Shown: in pieces, positions 51,870-64,000 of the stretch
How the letters are laid out: the number at the start of each line of letters is the position of its first letter
Numbering within the stretch: the first letter of the stretch is position 1
Assembly (NCBI RefSeq): GCF_040436345.1
Contig: NC_133215.1
Location: forward strand, 22,556,806-22,620,805
DNA from: Pagrus major
Taxonomy: Eukaryota > Chordata > Actinopteri > Spariformes > Sparidae
Length of the DNA stretch: 64,000 nucleotides
Direction: 5' to 3'
Made by a program: the position numbers and the translations under genes
Notes under the pieces: model-generated
The model's database searches: none
Told to the model about the DNA's origin: nothing
The model's input: the letters and a program-made list of their open reading frames with translations, nothing else

Positions 51870-53285
51870 TTTTGACCTGGATGCGGAGCCGGATGAGTCC
51901 AGTTTCTCTCCTTCTACTGCCGTTTTGCTGCTGTTAAATTTCAGCCAACCTCACTTCCATTGGAAAGATCAGATGACAGCCATGAGACACATTTCAAAGC
52001 AAAACGGACATTTGCAAGGTCTCTAAGAAGCCGGTAGCATCAAGCTAGGTTAGCTAGTTAGCGCTAGCTGTCAGAGTATGCCGAGGTTTCATCATCCTGA
52101 GGACAGACCAACATTGACAGGCCGGGTGCTTCGCAGTTAGCTAGATAAAGCGCCAAGTGCTGGTTACAACAAATAACGCTACTGTGAAGGCAAAAGTAAA
52201 ACATGGCACACAATTTTTGGGGGAATAGTTCGCCGAAGCTTCAGTCAGCAGATACACCAGTTAACCAGCTAGCCACAGTACGTGAGCTAGCTTTAGCTCC
52301 TCTTACCTGACTTTGAAGTCTGTTAAGGACTGATGAAGGTGATGGTCACCTTATCCAGCTTCAAGAACACCATGTTTTGTATATTTGTGACGACCTGCGA
52401 ACGTTTCGGAAAAGTCTAACGCTGGTAAACACTTAAAATGCCAGGCTGAATACAGAACTTTCTGGCAAGGCTCGTCCGCCAGCTAACGCAAGTGTTAGCT
52501 CACTGCAGGGAGTTATTAAACTTCAGTCTGGCTCCCGTCTGTACAAATATCTAACGCTGCTAAAGCCTTGACATGGATCGTGTCCCATAAGCTGTTCGGT
52601 CAGAGAGAAAAATGCATCGGCAGTAGCAGGTCTCCTACAAAACTGACAGATGTTATCGCTTCTTGCTGAGCTGCTGCGACTGTTAGCATCTGGCTAGCAA
52701 AGTTCACCTCCAGTGCAGCGTTGACACACACCATGTCGCTGTCACACACAACTCGAGAGAGCACCAACACCGCAGTACTCAACAGCGGATATTTAGTCTG
52801 TTAGTGTGGTCAGAGATGAAAATAGAAGCGATGGGTGCGAAATCTGCATGATATGGCACACATGTACCTTAAATAGGGAGCTTTTAGTAGATATTCTGCT
52901 GCTTTAGTCAGAATTTCTTTGAAAACAAGCCGGTTATGTTGTAGCTCAGTGCATTTCTCACAGTGGCCTCAGGGTGTCGCTGCTGTCTCATGTGTCAGAC
53001 CTGAGTGGAAAAGTAGGAGCATGTTGTTGTTGTTGTTGTTTCAACATATGATTATTGTTTGTCCAGTTACAGTATGACATTGTGAAAGAAATAACAGTAT
53101 GAATAAAAACAGACATATATGGAAACCATCCCCATGGTAAGTCACAATTATGACATATACATTCAAAATTATAGGATAAGAAGTCGAAAATTTTGAGGAA
53201 AAAAAGGGCAAAATTATGAGATAAAAGTAAATAATAATTATGAGTCTACGTTAAGACTGCTGGGTAAAAGCTGTGGCCTTCTGAC
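51870..53285. other. slc25a38 5' region and intergenic DNA
   Basis: The 500 bp above the slc25a38 ATG should hold its 5' UTR and promoter. It has many 'gctagc' type words but no clear TATA box. From about 53040 to 53245 the sequence is built of degenerate 'aattatgagataaaa' type units, a decayed tandem repeat. Any first exons of the putative + strand gene at 53906-54531 could also lie here, but none is identifiable. Confidence 0.45.
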
Positions 53286-53289
53286 TGAT

Positions 53290-53667
53290 GAACTAATCAG
53301 GGATTGGTTGGTGTTCGGTATCCATTGTGAGCCTTTAAGTGTTGATGAAGGTTCTCGTGGTATTTCTAAATGCTGTATCGTAGGCAGCCGGACGTGTTTC
53401 AGTTTCTTGAAGACGTTTCACCTCTCGTCCAAGAGGCTTCTTCAGTTCTAACTAACTGGAGGGGAGCTGCAGGCTTTTAAACTCAGTGTGGGAGTGTCCT
53501 TACAGAGTCGTTAAGGACACGTGTGAGGTCGAGTAGTTGGCCCTCCTGTGTTGTGCCATTCATTTATTGAGAGGTTGTTTTGTCTCCCCGATGTACAAAT
53601 CTGTGCAGCTGCATTGAACAGCATAAACTACATTACTCTGCTTATGCCTGGGTGTTTTGTGTTGCGG
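53290..53667 (-). mobile_element. Fragment of a Penelope-like retroelement (GIY-YIG end region)
   Basis: On the minus strand 53667-53530 translates to NVVYAVQCSCTDLYIGETKQPL, the start of the GIY-YIG endonuclease domain that ends Penelope-like polyproteins, followed by MAQHRRANYSTSHVS. Downstream on the same strand are the 'ggtgaaacgtcttcaag' ribozyme-like segment and a tail ending near 53290. The reverse transcriptase part is absent. It is a short decayed copy. Confidence 0.75.
53400..53455 (-). ncRNA. Hammerhead-ribozyme-like motif
   Basis: The minus strand has CTGAAGA (53445-53439), matching core CUGANGA. It is followed by a six-pair stem II (GCCTCT with AGAGGT, loop TGGACG) and GAAAC (53419-53415). 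Then comes ACGTC, compatible with a tiny palindromic stem III and cleavage after C, and TTC, which pairs with the GAA before the core as stem I. This is the minimal, possibly dimer-dependent layout described for Penelope-like elements. Activity cannot be judged from sequence. Confidence 0.55.
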
Positions 53668-53905
53668 CACAAAGAAAAAGTACCTGTCATTGTGCAACCA
53701 CAACAGGAAGAGGCACTTCAGTTACTTCAGGTAACGGCAGAACAACTGGAATAACTGGAAAGTCTGCACTGCAGGAGATAAAGGACCCTACTGATGGAGG
53801 AGGTGAAGAAGGTGAAAACGGATGGGCATTCACTCGCTGGGGAATGCTGCTGTTGTGTCAAAGTCTGTTCCCCCGCTGATATTTGTTTTCTCTCATCACC
53901 AGGAT

Positions 53906-54531
53906 ATGAGACTGTACAAAACCAGCAAACTTTCTACTAGATCTGTAAGTAACACAATCAGTTGTTGCTTTTTTTCTTCCTAAAACTTGACAGTGGTACC
54001 AACATTAATACCACAGGGAAATGCTAGGGAGAGGAAATAGATAAGTCATCCTCTTTAAGAAACATTTTTCACACATTTTATGATTTTAGATTTTGCAGCT
54101 CTCCAAAATGAGTGACAACAATGCCTGGGAATTTGCAAACAAGATAATAAAGGGTAGGGTCTCAAAGTCCCAGTGATATACAGTGATGTTGCAGCTTTAC
54201 ACAGATTAGTTTAATGTCTCATGGCATAGATGCGTGTTTTACAGTTCATCAATCATGGAAAGGCCTGCACAGATACAAGGGCCTCTCAGTCAGGATGCAG
54301 CGTCGTGGCTGCTCCTCGGAGCTCAGCAGCAGCACAGCTTCATCACCCTGGGCAGAGACAGCAGGTAGCAGCTCTGCTGGTGTCAGTTCAGCACCTCGGA
54401 AAGCGACGGACACACAAGACTCCCAGGAGAAGAGGACAGGAAGCTCCACCTGCACTCACCTGAGAGAGCTGAGACACAGCTGCAGCCAGTCACAGAGCAC
54501 CCTGCTGCACAAACTCACCCGTTTACAATAG
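53906..54531 (+). CDS. Possible small multi-exon gene, unrecognised
   Basis: Three exon-like blocks have fitting phases: 53903-53944 (acceptor TCTCATCACCAG, donor GTAAGT), 54099-54153 (acceptor TTTTGCAG, donor GTAGGG) and 54245-54531 (acceptor GTTTTACAG, ending at TAG). From the ATG at 53906 they give 126 aa: MRLYKTSKLSTRSLSKMSDN..., then NAWEFANKIIKVHQSWKGLH..., and a Ser/Arg-rich tail ending HKLTRLQ. Polyadenylation signals follow at about 54603-54619. A further upstream exon may end at 53729 (EEALQLLQ before a GTAACG donor), and it would join in frame. I do not recognise the protein. Chance splice signals in non-coding DNA are the alternative. Confidence 0.4.
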
Positions 54532-55591
<1,060 letters not shown>

Positions 55592-55622
55592 ACCGATACT
55601 TCATCAGATCTACAACAACAAA

Positions 55623-55638
55623 GGTCCTTTTAAGGGCC
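55623..55638 (+). terminator. Histone 3' stem-loop of H4
   Basis: GGTCCT-TTTA-AGGGCC: six pairs including one U-G pair, loop TTTA, followed by GCCCAC. A purine-rich AAAAGAGAG (about 55651-55659) can act as the U7 snRNA-binding downstream element. Confidence 0.95.
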
Positions 55639-56355
55639 GCCCACACATCCAAAAGAGAGCGTTTGTTTTCTTCTGTTAATGTTTTATTGGATCATAACAT
55701 GTATTGATATTATCCCGTTTATGATTGTTTTTGGACGGCAGCACTGACTGCAATGAGCCATTTCTATCTGTAGAAAATAAAAAGATCACTGACATTGCCC
55801 AACGATCCCCAGATCTCTAATGCCTATATGGCATACCAAGTGGTCAGGTTGGAGCAACGTTGGGACAACTTAAGATTGTTCAATTGAGTGTGGATGTACC
55901 CCGTCACCTAGACAGCCCATTGGGTTTTTTTTTTTTTTAATATAGCCTACATAATCATTTGTTGTTGCAATAATGAAGCATGGTCACTAGTGATTAAAAT
56001 GGCATGCCAAGGAAATTTACGAGAATAAATCTGTTGTCTCCAACCAGTAGTATAATTTAATCTAGTCATTGTTAAACAAAATTTCCTGATCGGTGAAAAC
56101 TCCAGTCCTGTTCGTCATCGACGTCTTAATGTGTGAATAATACATTTCACAATTGCATTAAAATTAATTCGAGGAATACCAGAACTGACGCGGGAGAGTT
56201 CTGGTAATCAAATCATTTCCTTGTTCAAATGTTAATTAAACAGATGCATACAATATAACTCGTTAAAAGGACAGTTGATTTCGTCATGACTTACATGTTT
56301 AACAACAGTTCACACAACAGATCAACGTGGAATGAAGCTTTTCAGAGGAAGTGGT
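55639..56355. other. Spacer between H4 and H2B
   Basis: AT-rich spacer between the two convergent genes. There is a T10+ run near 55927-55938. I see no gene or recognisable repeat. Confidence 0.6.
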
Positions 56356-56371
56356 GGCTCTTAGAAGAGCC
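56356..56371 (-). terminator. Histone 3' stem-loop of H2B
   Basis: On the minus strand GGCTCT-TCTA-AGAGCC, 28 bp after the stop codon. The loop is TCTA instead of the common TTTC or TTTA; ACCACT follows. Confidence 0.9.
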
Positions 56372-56398
56372 TTTGGGGTTGTTGATGTCAGGATGAGT

Positions 56399-56812
<414 letters not shown>

Positions 56813-56828
56813 CTACTGAGAGCAACTC

Positions 56829-56881
56829 TTTTGTATAGACTCCATGCAAATACTACTGTGTGATTTCCCTCCCGTGATTGG
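56829..56881 (-). promoter_or_regulatory. H2B promoter: TATA-like, octamer and CCAAT elements
   Basis: Reading toward H2B on the minus strand: CCAAT (56877-56881), then ATTTGCAT (56844-56851), the octamer typical of H2B promoters and bound by OCT1, then TATACAAA (56830-56837). The ATG is at 56773. This order and spacing are those of vertebrate H2B genes. Confidence 0.9.
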
Positions 56882-56884
56882 TTG

Positions 56885-58779
56885 AGCTGCTCACTGTGGT
56901 CTCGCTGTGAGAGCTGACATGCAGAAGGACGCGGTGAAACTATCTGAGACCAACACAAAGGAAACACTTTGGGAAAGACTCTTACTAAAAGTGTTCGGTG
57001 TGACCACAGACCACACAGCCTGAGTCTTCTACATTTAATAAGTCTTTGTTACAAAAACATAAACTGTTCTCAGTGAAGACGCTACATTTTAATACTAGAT
57101 GTTACAATGTGATGTTAGAATGAAAGAGTTAGAAATAGTGAAGCATGCTTTATTTACAATGCATGATAAGTTAAGTACTATTAAGTGATTTTCCAACATA
57201 GTTTTTTTTATGTTGTCTCTCTACACAGCTCACCAAATGTAACTTCACATATAGGTGAGATTAAAGATGAGGGAATACAGGCCATCCATCATTTAAAAGC
57301 CCCGGTCCAGACTGTCTGCCCACTGAGTTTTATTGATCTTAAACCTCCTCATGTTGATGTATAATGAAGGTCTGCACAAGTTGTGATATGTTTATCACAT
57401 AGAAGTGGTGATGACACTAATATAATTAATTACAGACATCTGACCATTGGGACTACAGACTGAAATAATGATGAATTGATTGAATTATATATTGGATGAA
57501 ATTACACATTGATAGCCACCCTTGTTTAAAGGGGCACTATGTCGTTTTGGAAAATAATTTCAAACTCAGAATTTTAATATTTACAATATTAATGAGGTAC
57601 TAATACAAAATCTTCTTTTTTTCCCATAACTGAATAAACAAGCTGTTCTCAGAAGAAAATAAGATCCCAAGAACTCTGTTTGAAGCTAGAAAGGTGGCAG
57701 AGTCCGCCAAATATAAACAAAGTCAGAGTGAAAAGTTTTATTAACCCTAACCCTTTCTGACAGGTGGCATTCCTGCTACTGTAGATATATTTATTTATTT
57801 TCATTTCATTTTTTAAATGATTCATATTTTGTTACATAGCGTGTGTAACAAAGAAAATAACGTAAACTATTCTAACTATTCCTCGATCATGTGTACCAAT
57901 TAAAAAACATTTGTAACCTAATTTTTGTCATTTATTGTATTATTAAACACCTTTTAACCCCAGGTAGTGTGTAGTATGCATACGTTTTGTACACTGATCT
58001 ACTGATACAACAGGTCCAAAGGTTGGTTCTGACTCTTTTTAAAATCCTCATAATCATCTCAATCACTGATTCGTTTTGATCAAACTGTTTTTATAATGCT
58101 GTCAGAAGAAAAAGTCAATAAGTTTATCTGAACTGCCAAATTACTGTGAGACCTTTGAAGGAAGTCCAAATCCTTAATTTCAGTCTCAGCAGAATACAAG
58201 TGTGAAAATTAAGTCTTTCAATATCCAGCGATGATACAGGCTATACATTACCAAAGCAGTGTCGCTGTTACATTTTAAGACACTTCAGCTACTATGATGT
58301 CATTAATTGTTCACAGTAGATCTATTAAGAGTTTATTTATATTAAAACGAGTCCTCAGCAGGAGAAATGTTGACAGCCACAGTGAGCTGCTCTGTCTGAC
58401 ACCACAACCCTCGGCCATCATCAGTGTGTTTGCTGCTGCCAGAATAACTCGAGTTTATTACAAAGTGATCACCAACAGATGGTTGTTTTTACTTTGAGTC
58501 CCTGAACAAACACGTGGACCAGCTGGAAAACTGCTTTTGACGGAGCTCTGATGCATTTTAAAACATTTTAGGAGAGAAATGAGTGGGAAAAGTCGCTGAG
58601 CAGTGCTGGTCACGACGGTGAAAGTGTGAGGTTTGGAGGCTCCTGCAACAAAATGCAGAGAGCATCAGAGCTCTACATGACTTCAATATGAAGAGAAACA
58701 AGTCCGCTATCGGCTCCTTCACTGTCAGCCTCCAACACTTCTCCCACATTTAGTCTGGAGTCTTTTATCGATGAAGAGA
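56885..58779. other. Spacer between H2B and H1
   Basis: Holds the dispersed repeat at 57541-57724 and otherwise unremarkable AT-rich DNA. Short open frames at 58294-58497 and 58558-58749 show no recognisable protein. Confidence 0.6.
57541..57724. repeat. Dispersed repeat, copy 2 (pair with 38472-38680)
   Basis: Lies in the H2B-H1 spacer. Shared blocks 'cataactga..aaacaagctgttctcag' and 'gtttgaagctagaaaggtgg' match the copy upstream of the lectin gene. Confidence 0.85.
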
Positions 58780-58786
58780 AAACACA
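58780..58786 (+). promoter_or_regulatory. H1 promoter AC box
   Basis: AAACACA, 158 bp before the H1 start codon, is the H1-specific AC-box motif of vertebrate H1 promoters. A GC-rich stretch (GGCCCGGC, about 58790) follows it. Confidence 0.7.
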
Positions 58787-58943
58787 AGTGGCCCGGCATT
58801 CAGACTGCCCAGAGGAGACACGGCCTGGGTTGAGTCTCCACGGCTCTCATGGTGTGTTTAAGGACAGCCTCCTGCTCTGGATTCTCCATTCGTCCAGTCA
58901 GACTCTCGTGTTGTCGTGAGTAGGATCAGAACTTTGACACAAA

Positions 58944-59543
58944 ATGGCAGAAGTAGCTCCAGCTCCCGCCGCCGCTCCGGCTAAAGCCGCCAAGAAGAAG
59001 GTGAGCAAGCCGAAGAAGGCTGGCCCCAGCGTCAGAGACCTCATCGTGAAGGCTGTGTCCGCATCCAAGGAGAGAAGCGGCGTGTCTCTCGCCGCTCTCA
59101 AGAAGGCTCTGGCTGCCGGAGGCTACGATGTGGACAAGAACAAGGCCCGCGTCAAGACCGCCGTCAAGGCTCTGGTGCTCAAGGGGACTCTGGTCCAGAC
59201 CAAGGGGACCGGAGCGTCCGGCTCCTTCAAGATGAGCAAGAAGGTGGCTGAGCCCAAAGCCAAGAAGCCGGTTAAGAAGGCTCCTGCTAAAGCCAAGAAG
59301 CCCGCAGCCAAGAAACCCGCAGCGGCTAAGAAGCCCAAAGCTGCGGCCAAGAAGCCAGCAGCCGCCAAGAAGTCCCCGAAGAAGGCCAAGAAACCTGCGG
59401 CGGCCAAGAAACCAGCCAAGAGCCCCAAGAAGGCCACCAAGAGCCCCAAGAAAGTGGCCAAGAAGGCCCCTGCAACCAAGAAGGCTCCCGCAAAGAAGGT
59501 TGCCAAGCCCAAAGCCAAGAAGGCAGCACCCAAGAAGAAGTGA
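58944..59543 (+). CDS. Linker histone H1 (199 aa)
   Basis: Somatic-type H1 that binds linker DNA. A short Ala/Pro/Lys N-terminus leads into the winged-helix globular domain (about residues 27-98), with [40 protein letters not shown] and [11 protein letters not shown] long Lys/Ala/Pro-rich C-terminal tail with several SPKK sites follows. Intronless. The stem-loop lies 34 bp after the stop. The tail DNA is made of short AAGAAGCC-type repeats, so its length may vary between alleles or species. Confidence 0.98.
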   Translation: MAEVAPAPAAAPAKAAKKKVSKPKKAGPSVRDLIVKAVSASKERSGVSLAALKKALAAGGYDVDKNKARVKTAVKALVLKGTLVQTKGTGASGSFKMSKKVAEPKAKKPVKKAPAKAKKPAAKKPAAAKKPKAAAKKPAAAKKSPKKAKKPAAAKKPAKSPKKATKSPKKVAKKAPATKKAPAKKVAKPKAKKAAPKKK

Positions 59544-59576
59544 GCCGTCACTGCAACATCACACGTCCCGATTAAA

Positions 59577-59592
59577 GGCTCTTTTAAGAGCC
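59577..59592 (+). terminator. Histone 3' stem-loop of H1
   Basis: GGCTCT-TTTA-AGAGCC followed by ACCCACACC. The purine element TCAAAGAGCTC at about 59606-59616 is a likely U7 snRNA site. Confidence 0.97.
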
Positions 59593-61234
59593 ACCCACAC
59601 CATCCTCAAAGAGCTCAGTCCTGATCCTCTACTCTTTGTCATATCAACGAATATAACATTTATTTTCTAATGCAGAGAACCAAAACAAACATACGACGAA
59701 AACAAAGGTTCCCTCATCAGGTACGAGAACGATCACAATCCACCATCAGTATAATATCTCACATGAGTGGACATGCATATACTGCCATCCGCTCTGCTGC
59801 ACCTCAGCACTCAGGGAGTCACATACATTTAAGCCCGTAAACTATGCTGCTTTCACACCCTCATATTTTTTTTATACGCACTATATAATCTAACATTAAA
59901 ATATTTATTGGAACATTTTTAATGTCATACGGTCTTATTGCATTATTTTCCTTTGTACATACTTATTGCTTTTGTGCAAAACATTTGCTCTACACTTTAT
60001 TTCTATTGCATTGTCAAATTAGACAAAACCTACAAATAATATGGTCTTTATAAGATATTAAACATATATTAGACACTGATTTATTCATCCAGTTTTTTAA
60101 AGTTATTTTTAAATTGGTTTAAGACAAGTATTTCAACAGTTAACATTCCTTTATCCTTTTCCTCCCTCCAACATATACTGAAATAAACCTGAAACAGTGT
60201 TTGAAATTAAAAAAAAAAGACAATCTGTTGTTACCTATATATTACATTACAATGTTACTGTCTGTGTACAGTAATAAATGACTTATTACACTACTTTTTT
60301 GTTACTTTCAACAGAATGCTTAAATAACCTATGCAGAATAATTAAATAGCCTAGACAGGGTCAGTGCATTGCTACCATCCTGTGGTGGCTCACTGAACTC
60401 AGTTCATCTGGACCCCCTGCATTGATGGATGGATGCACAGGCTCAGTTAGAGTTTAAAGTCTTTTAAAGGATATTTACGTAGAAATCATCTTTAAACAGT
60501 CTGACAACAACATTGTTGATGTTTTAACAGAACATCCCATCTTACTGCGTTCACCCCATAGTGAAAATAAAGCTTGACAAAATGTTTTTATTCTTTTTCT
60601 TACTTTCAATACACCACGTTTCATTCCTTTAGGTTTTATATCTAAAACATACAATTATTCACTTGTCATTTTCTGCATTTGCCGTCTTACATAATAATTA
60701 CTTATTTCTTTTTGTTAAGCATGAAAATGCATAAAACTTTTTTCACTAACAATGAAACATTATGATGAAGCCTGCATTACTATAGATGTAAAGATATCTA
60801 CTTCACTTTACTTAACAATACAATTGCTCATGATACAGCATGAACTACTACAGCACAACCATGAATCCTTACTGCAGGTGATTGTTGAAGTGTGTGTAGG
60901 TGAGCAGTCATGAAGTATTATAAAGCCCATCAGTCAATCTCAAGTTTATAACTAGTATCCTAAGACACTTTAATTATAATTCACATGTTTATTGTTGACA
61001 GTGTATCAGAACAAATAATTACTGATAAGTGAGGCCATTTGACAGTCTGAAGATTGTCTCGAGAAATCACTAGACTGGTCATTAAGACGGTTTAAGCTGA
61101 GTAATTGTTGGAAAAGAAAAAAGTAAAAAATTAAGTGTCATTATTATTGTTACCTATAGACATTCAAGTTGCAGTAACGATCATATCTAATTACAGAAAC
61201 AGTGAAGGAAGCAGCTCTGTAGGAGAAGTGAGGG
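59593..61234. other. Spacer between H1 and H3
   Basis: AT-rich, with no gene seen. No stem-loop, tRNA or clear repeat pair was found. Confidence 0.6.
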
Positions 61235-61250
61235 GGCTCTGAAAAGAGCC
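61235..61250 (-). terminator. Histone 3' stem-loop of H3
   Basis: On the minus strand GGCTCT-TTTC-AGAGCC, the consensus loop, 28 bp after the H3 stop codon. Confidence 0.97.
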
Positions 61251-61277
61251 GTTGTGGTTTGTGGGGCAGCAGACAAG

Positions 61278-62440
<1,163 letters not shown>

Positions 62441-62471
62441 ATCGTAGCCTACCGGAGACTACCAACACAAC

Positions 62472-62487
62472 GGCTCTTTTAAGAGCC
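62472..62487 (+). terminator. Histone 3' stem-loop of H2A
   Basis: GGCTCT-TTTA-AGAGCC followed by ACACAC. TGATAAAGAGCAG (about 62501-62513) is a likely U7-binding downstream element. Confidence 0.97.
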
Positions 62488-62953
62488 ACACACTCATTTC
62501 TGATAAAGAGCAGTGTTTCTTATGTCTACGTGATGATCCAGTAGTTCATCGTGGTCCAACTCGATCAGTCCCACAGAAAATGCTTATCTTTTCAACAAAA
62601 ATTGCAGTAGGCCTAGTTACGATATAATATAATGCATTATTGCAGCTAAAATGTACTATACTTAGACACTACCATACCCAATTACACACCAAATAGGACC
62701 TCCTCATACACTATTGCATGCAATTTCACAAAATTATGCAATAACAAATCAAATGCAAGACCATATCACATCCAAAATACTTACTCCTTAGATGCAATTG
62801 TACCCTTTCTACAAAATAATCCTGTAGACACCACACTTAATTATACCAACGATGGCTAAACCCAGGCTTTAATTTGACAAATGTAGATCATGCCGTCTTT
62901 CAGAAATTCCAGTCAGGTGTTAGGTCCTTACATAGCAGAGAAACTGTCCTCTT

Positions 62954-63215
62954 CAAATCAAATCAATTTTATTTATATAGCCTAGCCCAAAACACAATCA
63001 CATTGACTCAGTGGGCTTTACAATCTTTACAGTGAGCAACATCCTCTGTCCTTAGACCCTCCACAGGAGTGAGAAAAATATTAAATTGAGGAAATACAAA
63101 AATAAAAAAAAAACTTTAAACAGCGGAACAAAAAAGATGGAAGAAACCTCAGGAAGAGCCACGTTAGGAGAGGGATCCCTCTCCCAGGTTGGACAGGCAT
63201 GCAATAGAAAATCAC
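62954..63215. repeat. Interspersed repeat of the 'atcaattttatttatatagcc' type
   Basis: Starts 'tcaaatcaatttt atttatatagcc', continues with 'gtgggctttacaatctttac', 'gatggaagaaacctcagg', 'gagagggatccctctcccagg' and 'ttggacaggcatgcaatag'. This ordered text is very common in teleost genomes. No coding frame. Confidence 0.75.
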
Positions 63216-64000
63216 AATCACAATTTACAAATTGCATTTGTATTGCATTTCACATTTTACACAAGTATTGATAAAAGGAAATAGTGAAACAGGAGAGAGA
63301 AGTGATCTATCGGAGTCCAGGGTATGACCATCTAGATCCATCAATATGCGAGACAGCGGGAGCCAGGAGAGAAATATGTTCCCAGGGCCCTGTGGTCCAG
63401 CAGAAAGGAGCCTGAATGAAAAGAGAGGATGGGGAGGAGGAGGAGGCGAAAGATACAGAGAGAGGACAGTGAGAGAGTGACACAGCTTGCAGCTTGAGGG
63501 AACAGAAAACAAAAAATAAAAGTAAGAGAAACGCAATGTCTATCAGAGATAAACTTGCAGCCTTGTGCCATTTTCCCATAACATCTGCCGGCCTGGCTCT
63601 ACTCAGTTTGACTCAGCTCAGTAGCCCGGGGCGGCATTTCCACCACACCTGGGCTACCTGCTTGAAGGTGTGTCTTAAACTAACGATGCGCTTGTCCCGA
63701 TCCCTGCAGCGCTGTCTTAGAATCACCGCTAATTGGCTCTGCTAATTCAGTTACAGACACATTTCATTTTATTATAACTTCTTCACAATAAAAGCCACTT
63801 GTTATTCAGTCATTTACAAGCTTTTATTATGAAACAGCATTACAGGAAACGGTCGGAAGAAACAGGGGCACCCGGGGTAAACACACACACCGACACAGGG
63901 AGTCTGAAATAAAGAGGGAGGTGGTAATCTAGTCAGCGCTGCTGCCTCGAGGGGCCTGGTTAGCTTATTTTTTTATATTACAAATGTAATGTCAGGGAAA
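63216..64000. other. Right-end region, probably repeat-derived
   Basis: No coding exon is supported. The stretch from about 63590, with 'ggggcggcatttccaccacacc', 'cttgtcccgatccctgcagc' and 'ctaattggctctgctaattcag', looks like a teleost repeat. There is an AATAAA at about 63787-63792 (+) and TTTATT at about 63823-63828, which reads AATAAA on the minus strand, so a 3' gene end coming from the right is another possibility. Confidence 0.35.

Noticed and set aside
53740-53815. Extra exon between 53729 and 53903 of the putative + strand gene
   Set aside because: The possible acceptor at about 53774 would leave an intron of about 44 bp and its only open phase does not fit the next exon.
59123-59551. 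142-aa frame antisense to H1
   Set aside because: It is the mirror of the repetitive Lys/Ala codons of the H1 tail. The + strand H1 has clear domains, a promoter box and a stem-loop.

Overview
The window looks like nuclear DNA of a bony fish, most likely a spiny-rayed (percomorph) teleost. The evidence is compact introns of roughly 80 bp to 3 kb, long (CA)n/(GT)n tracts, many small decayed DNA-transposon copies of types common in teleosts, and vertebrate proteins that can be read exon by exon. All gene structures were built by hand from splice signals, reading phase and remembered protein families. No database was searched.

Layout. About 1-2185 looks like the AT-rich 3' untranslated end of a + strand gene whose coding part lies off the left edge. 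At 6239-24818 (minus) is ubn2, ubinuclein-2, a HIRA-complex histone chaperone subunit. I recover 16 coding exons whose phases all fit (3936 bp, 1311 aa). At 27029-36671 (minus) is ift56/ttc26, an intraflagellar-transport TPR protein, with 18 coding exons (1674 bp, 557 aa). TTC26 and UBN2 are also tandem neighbours on human chromosome 7, so this is old conserved synteny. Upstream of ift56 lie an RFX X-box-like site, a tRNA-Arg(CCT) gene and an unassigned exon-like block. At 40322-41053 (+) is a one-exon secreted lectin with two C-type lectin domains. At 44859-51869 (minus) is slc25a38, the mitochondrial glycine carrier (7 coding exons, 285 aa).

From about 53.3 to 54.6 kb there is a decayed Penelope-like fragment with a hammerhead-ribozyme-like motif, followed by a possible small + strand multi-exon gene that I do not recognise. 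From 55280 to 62440 there is a complete replication-dependent histone quintet: H4 (+), H2B (-), H1 (+), H3 (-), H2A (+). Each gene is intronless and followed by a 3' stem-loop. H3 and H2A share a short divergent promoter. The right end is repeat-rich.

How the genes relate. ubn2 acts on H3.3-H4 deposition outside replication, whereas the cluster makes replication-coupled histones. They share a pathway area, but nothing shows co-regulation. ift56 and slc25a38 are ordinary housekeeping or cell-type genes. I did not find a clearly new system. The most unusual items are the ribozyme-like motif, the unassigned + strand gene at 53.9-54.5 kb, the orphan exon at 38 kb, and the repeat array and G-quadruplex-prone tract inside ubn2 coding sequence.
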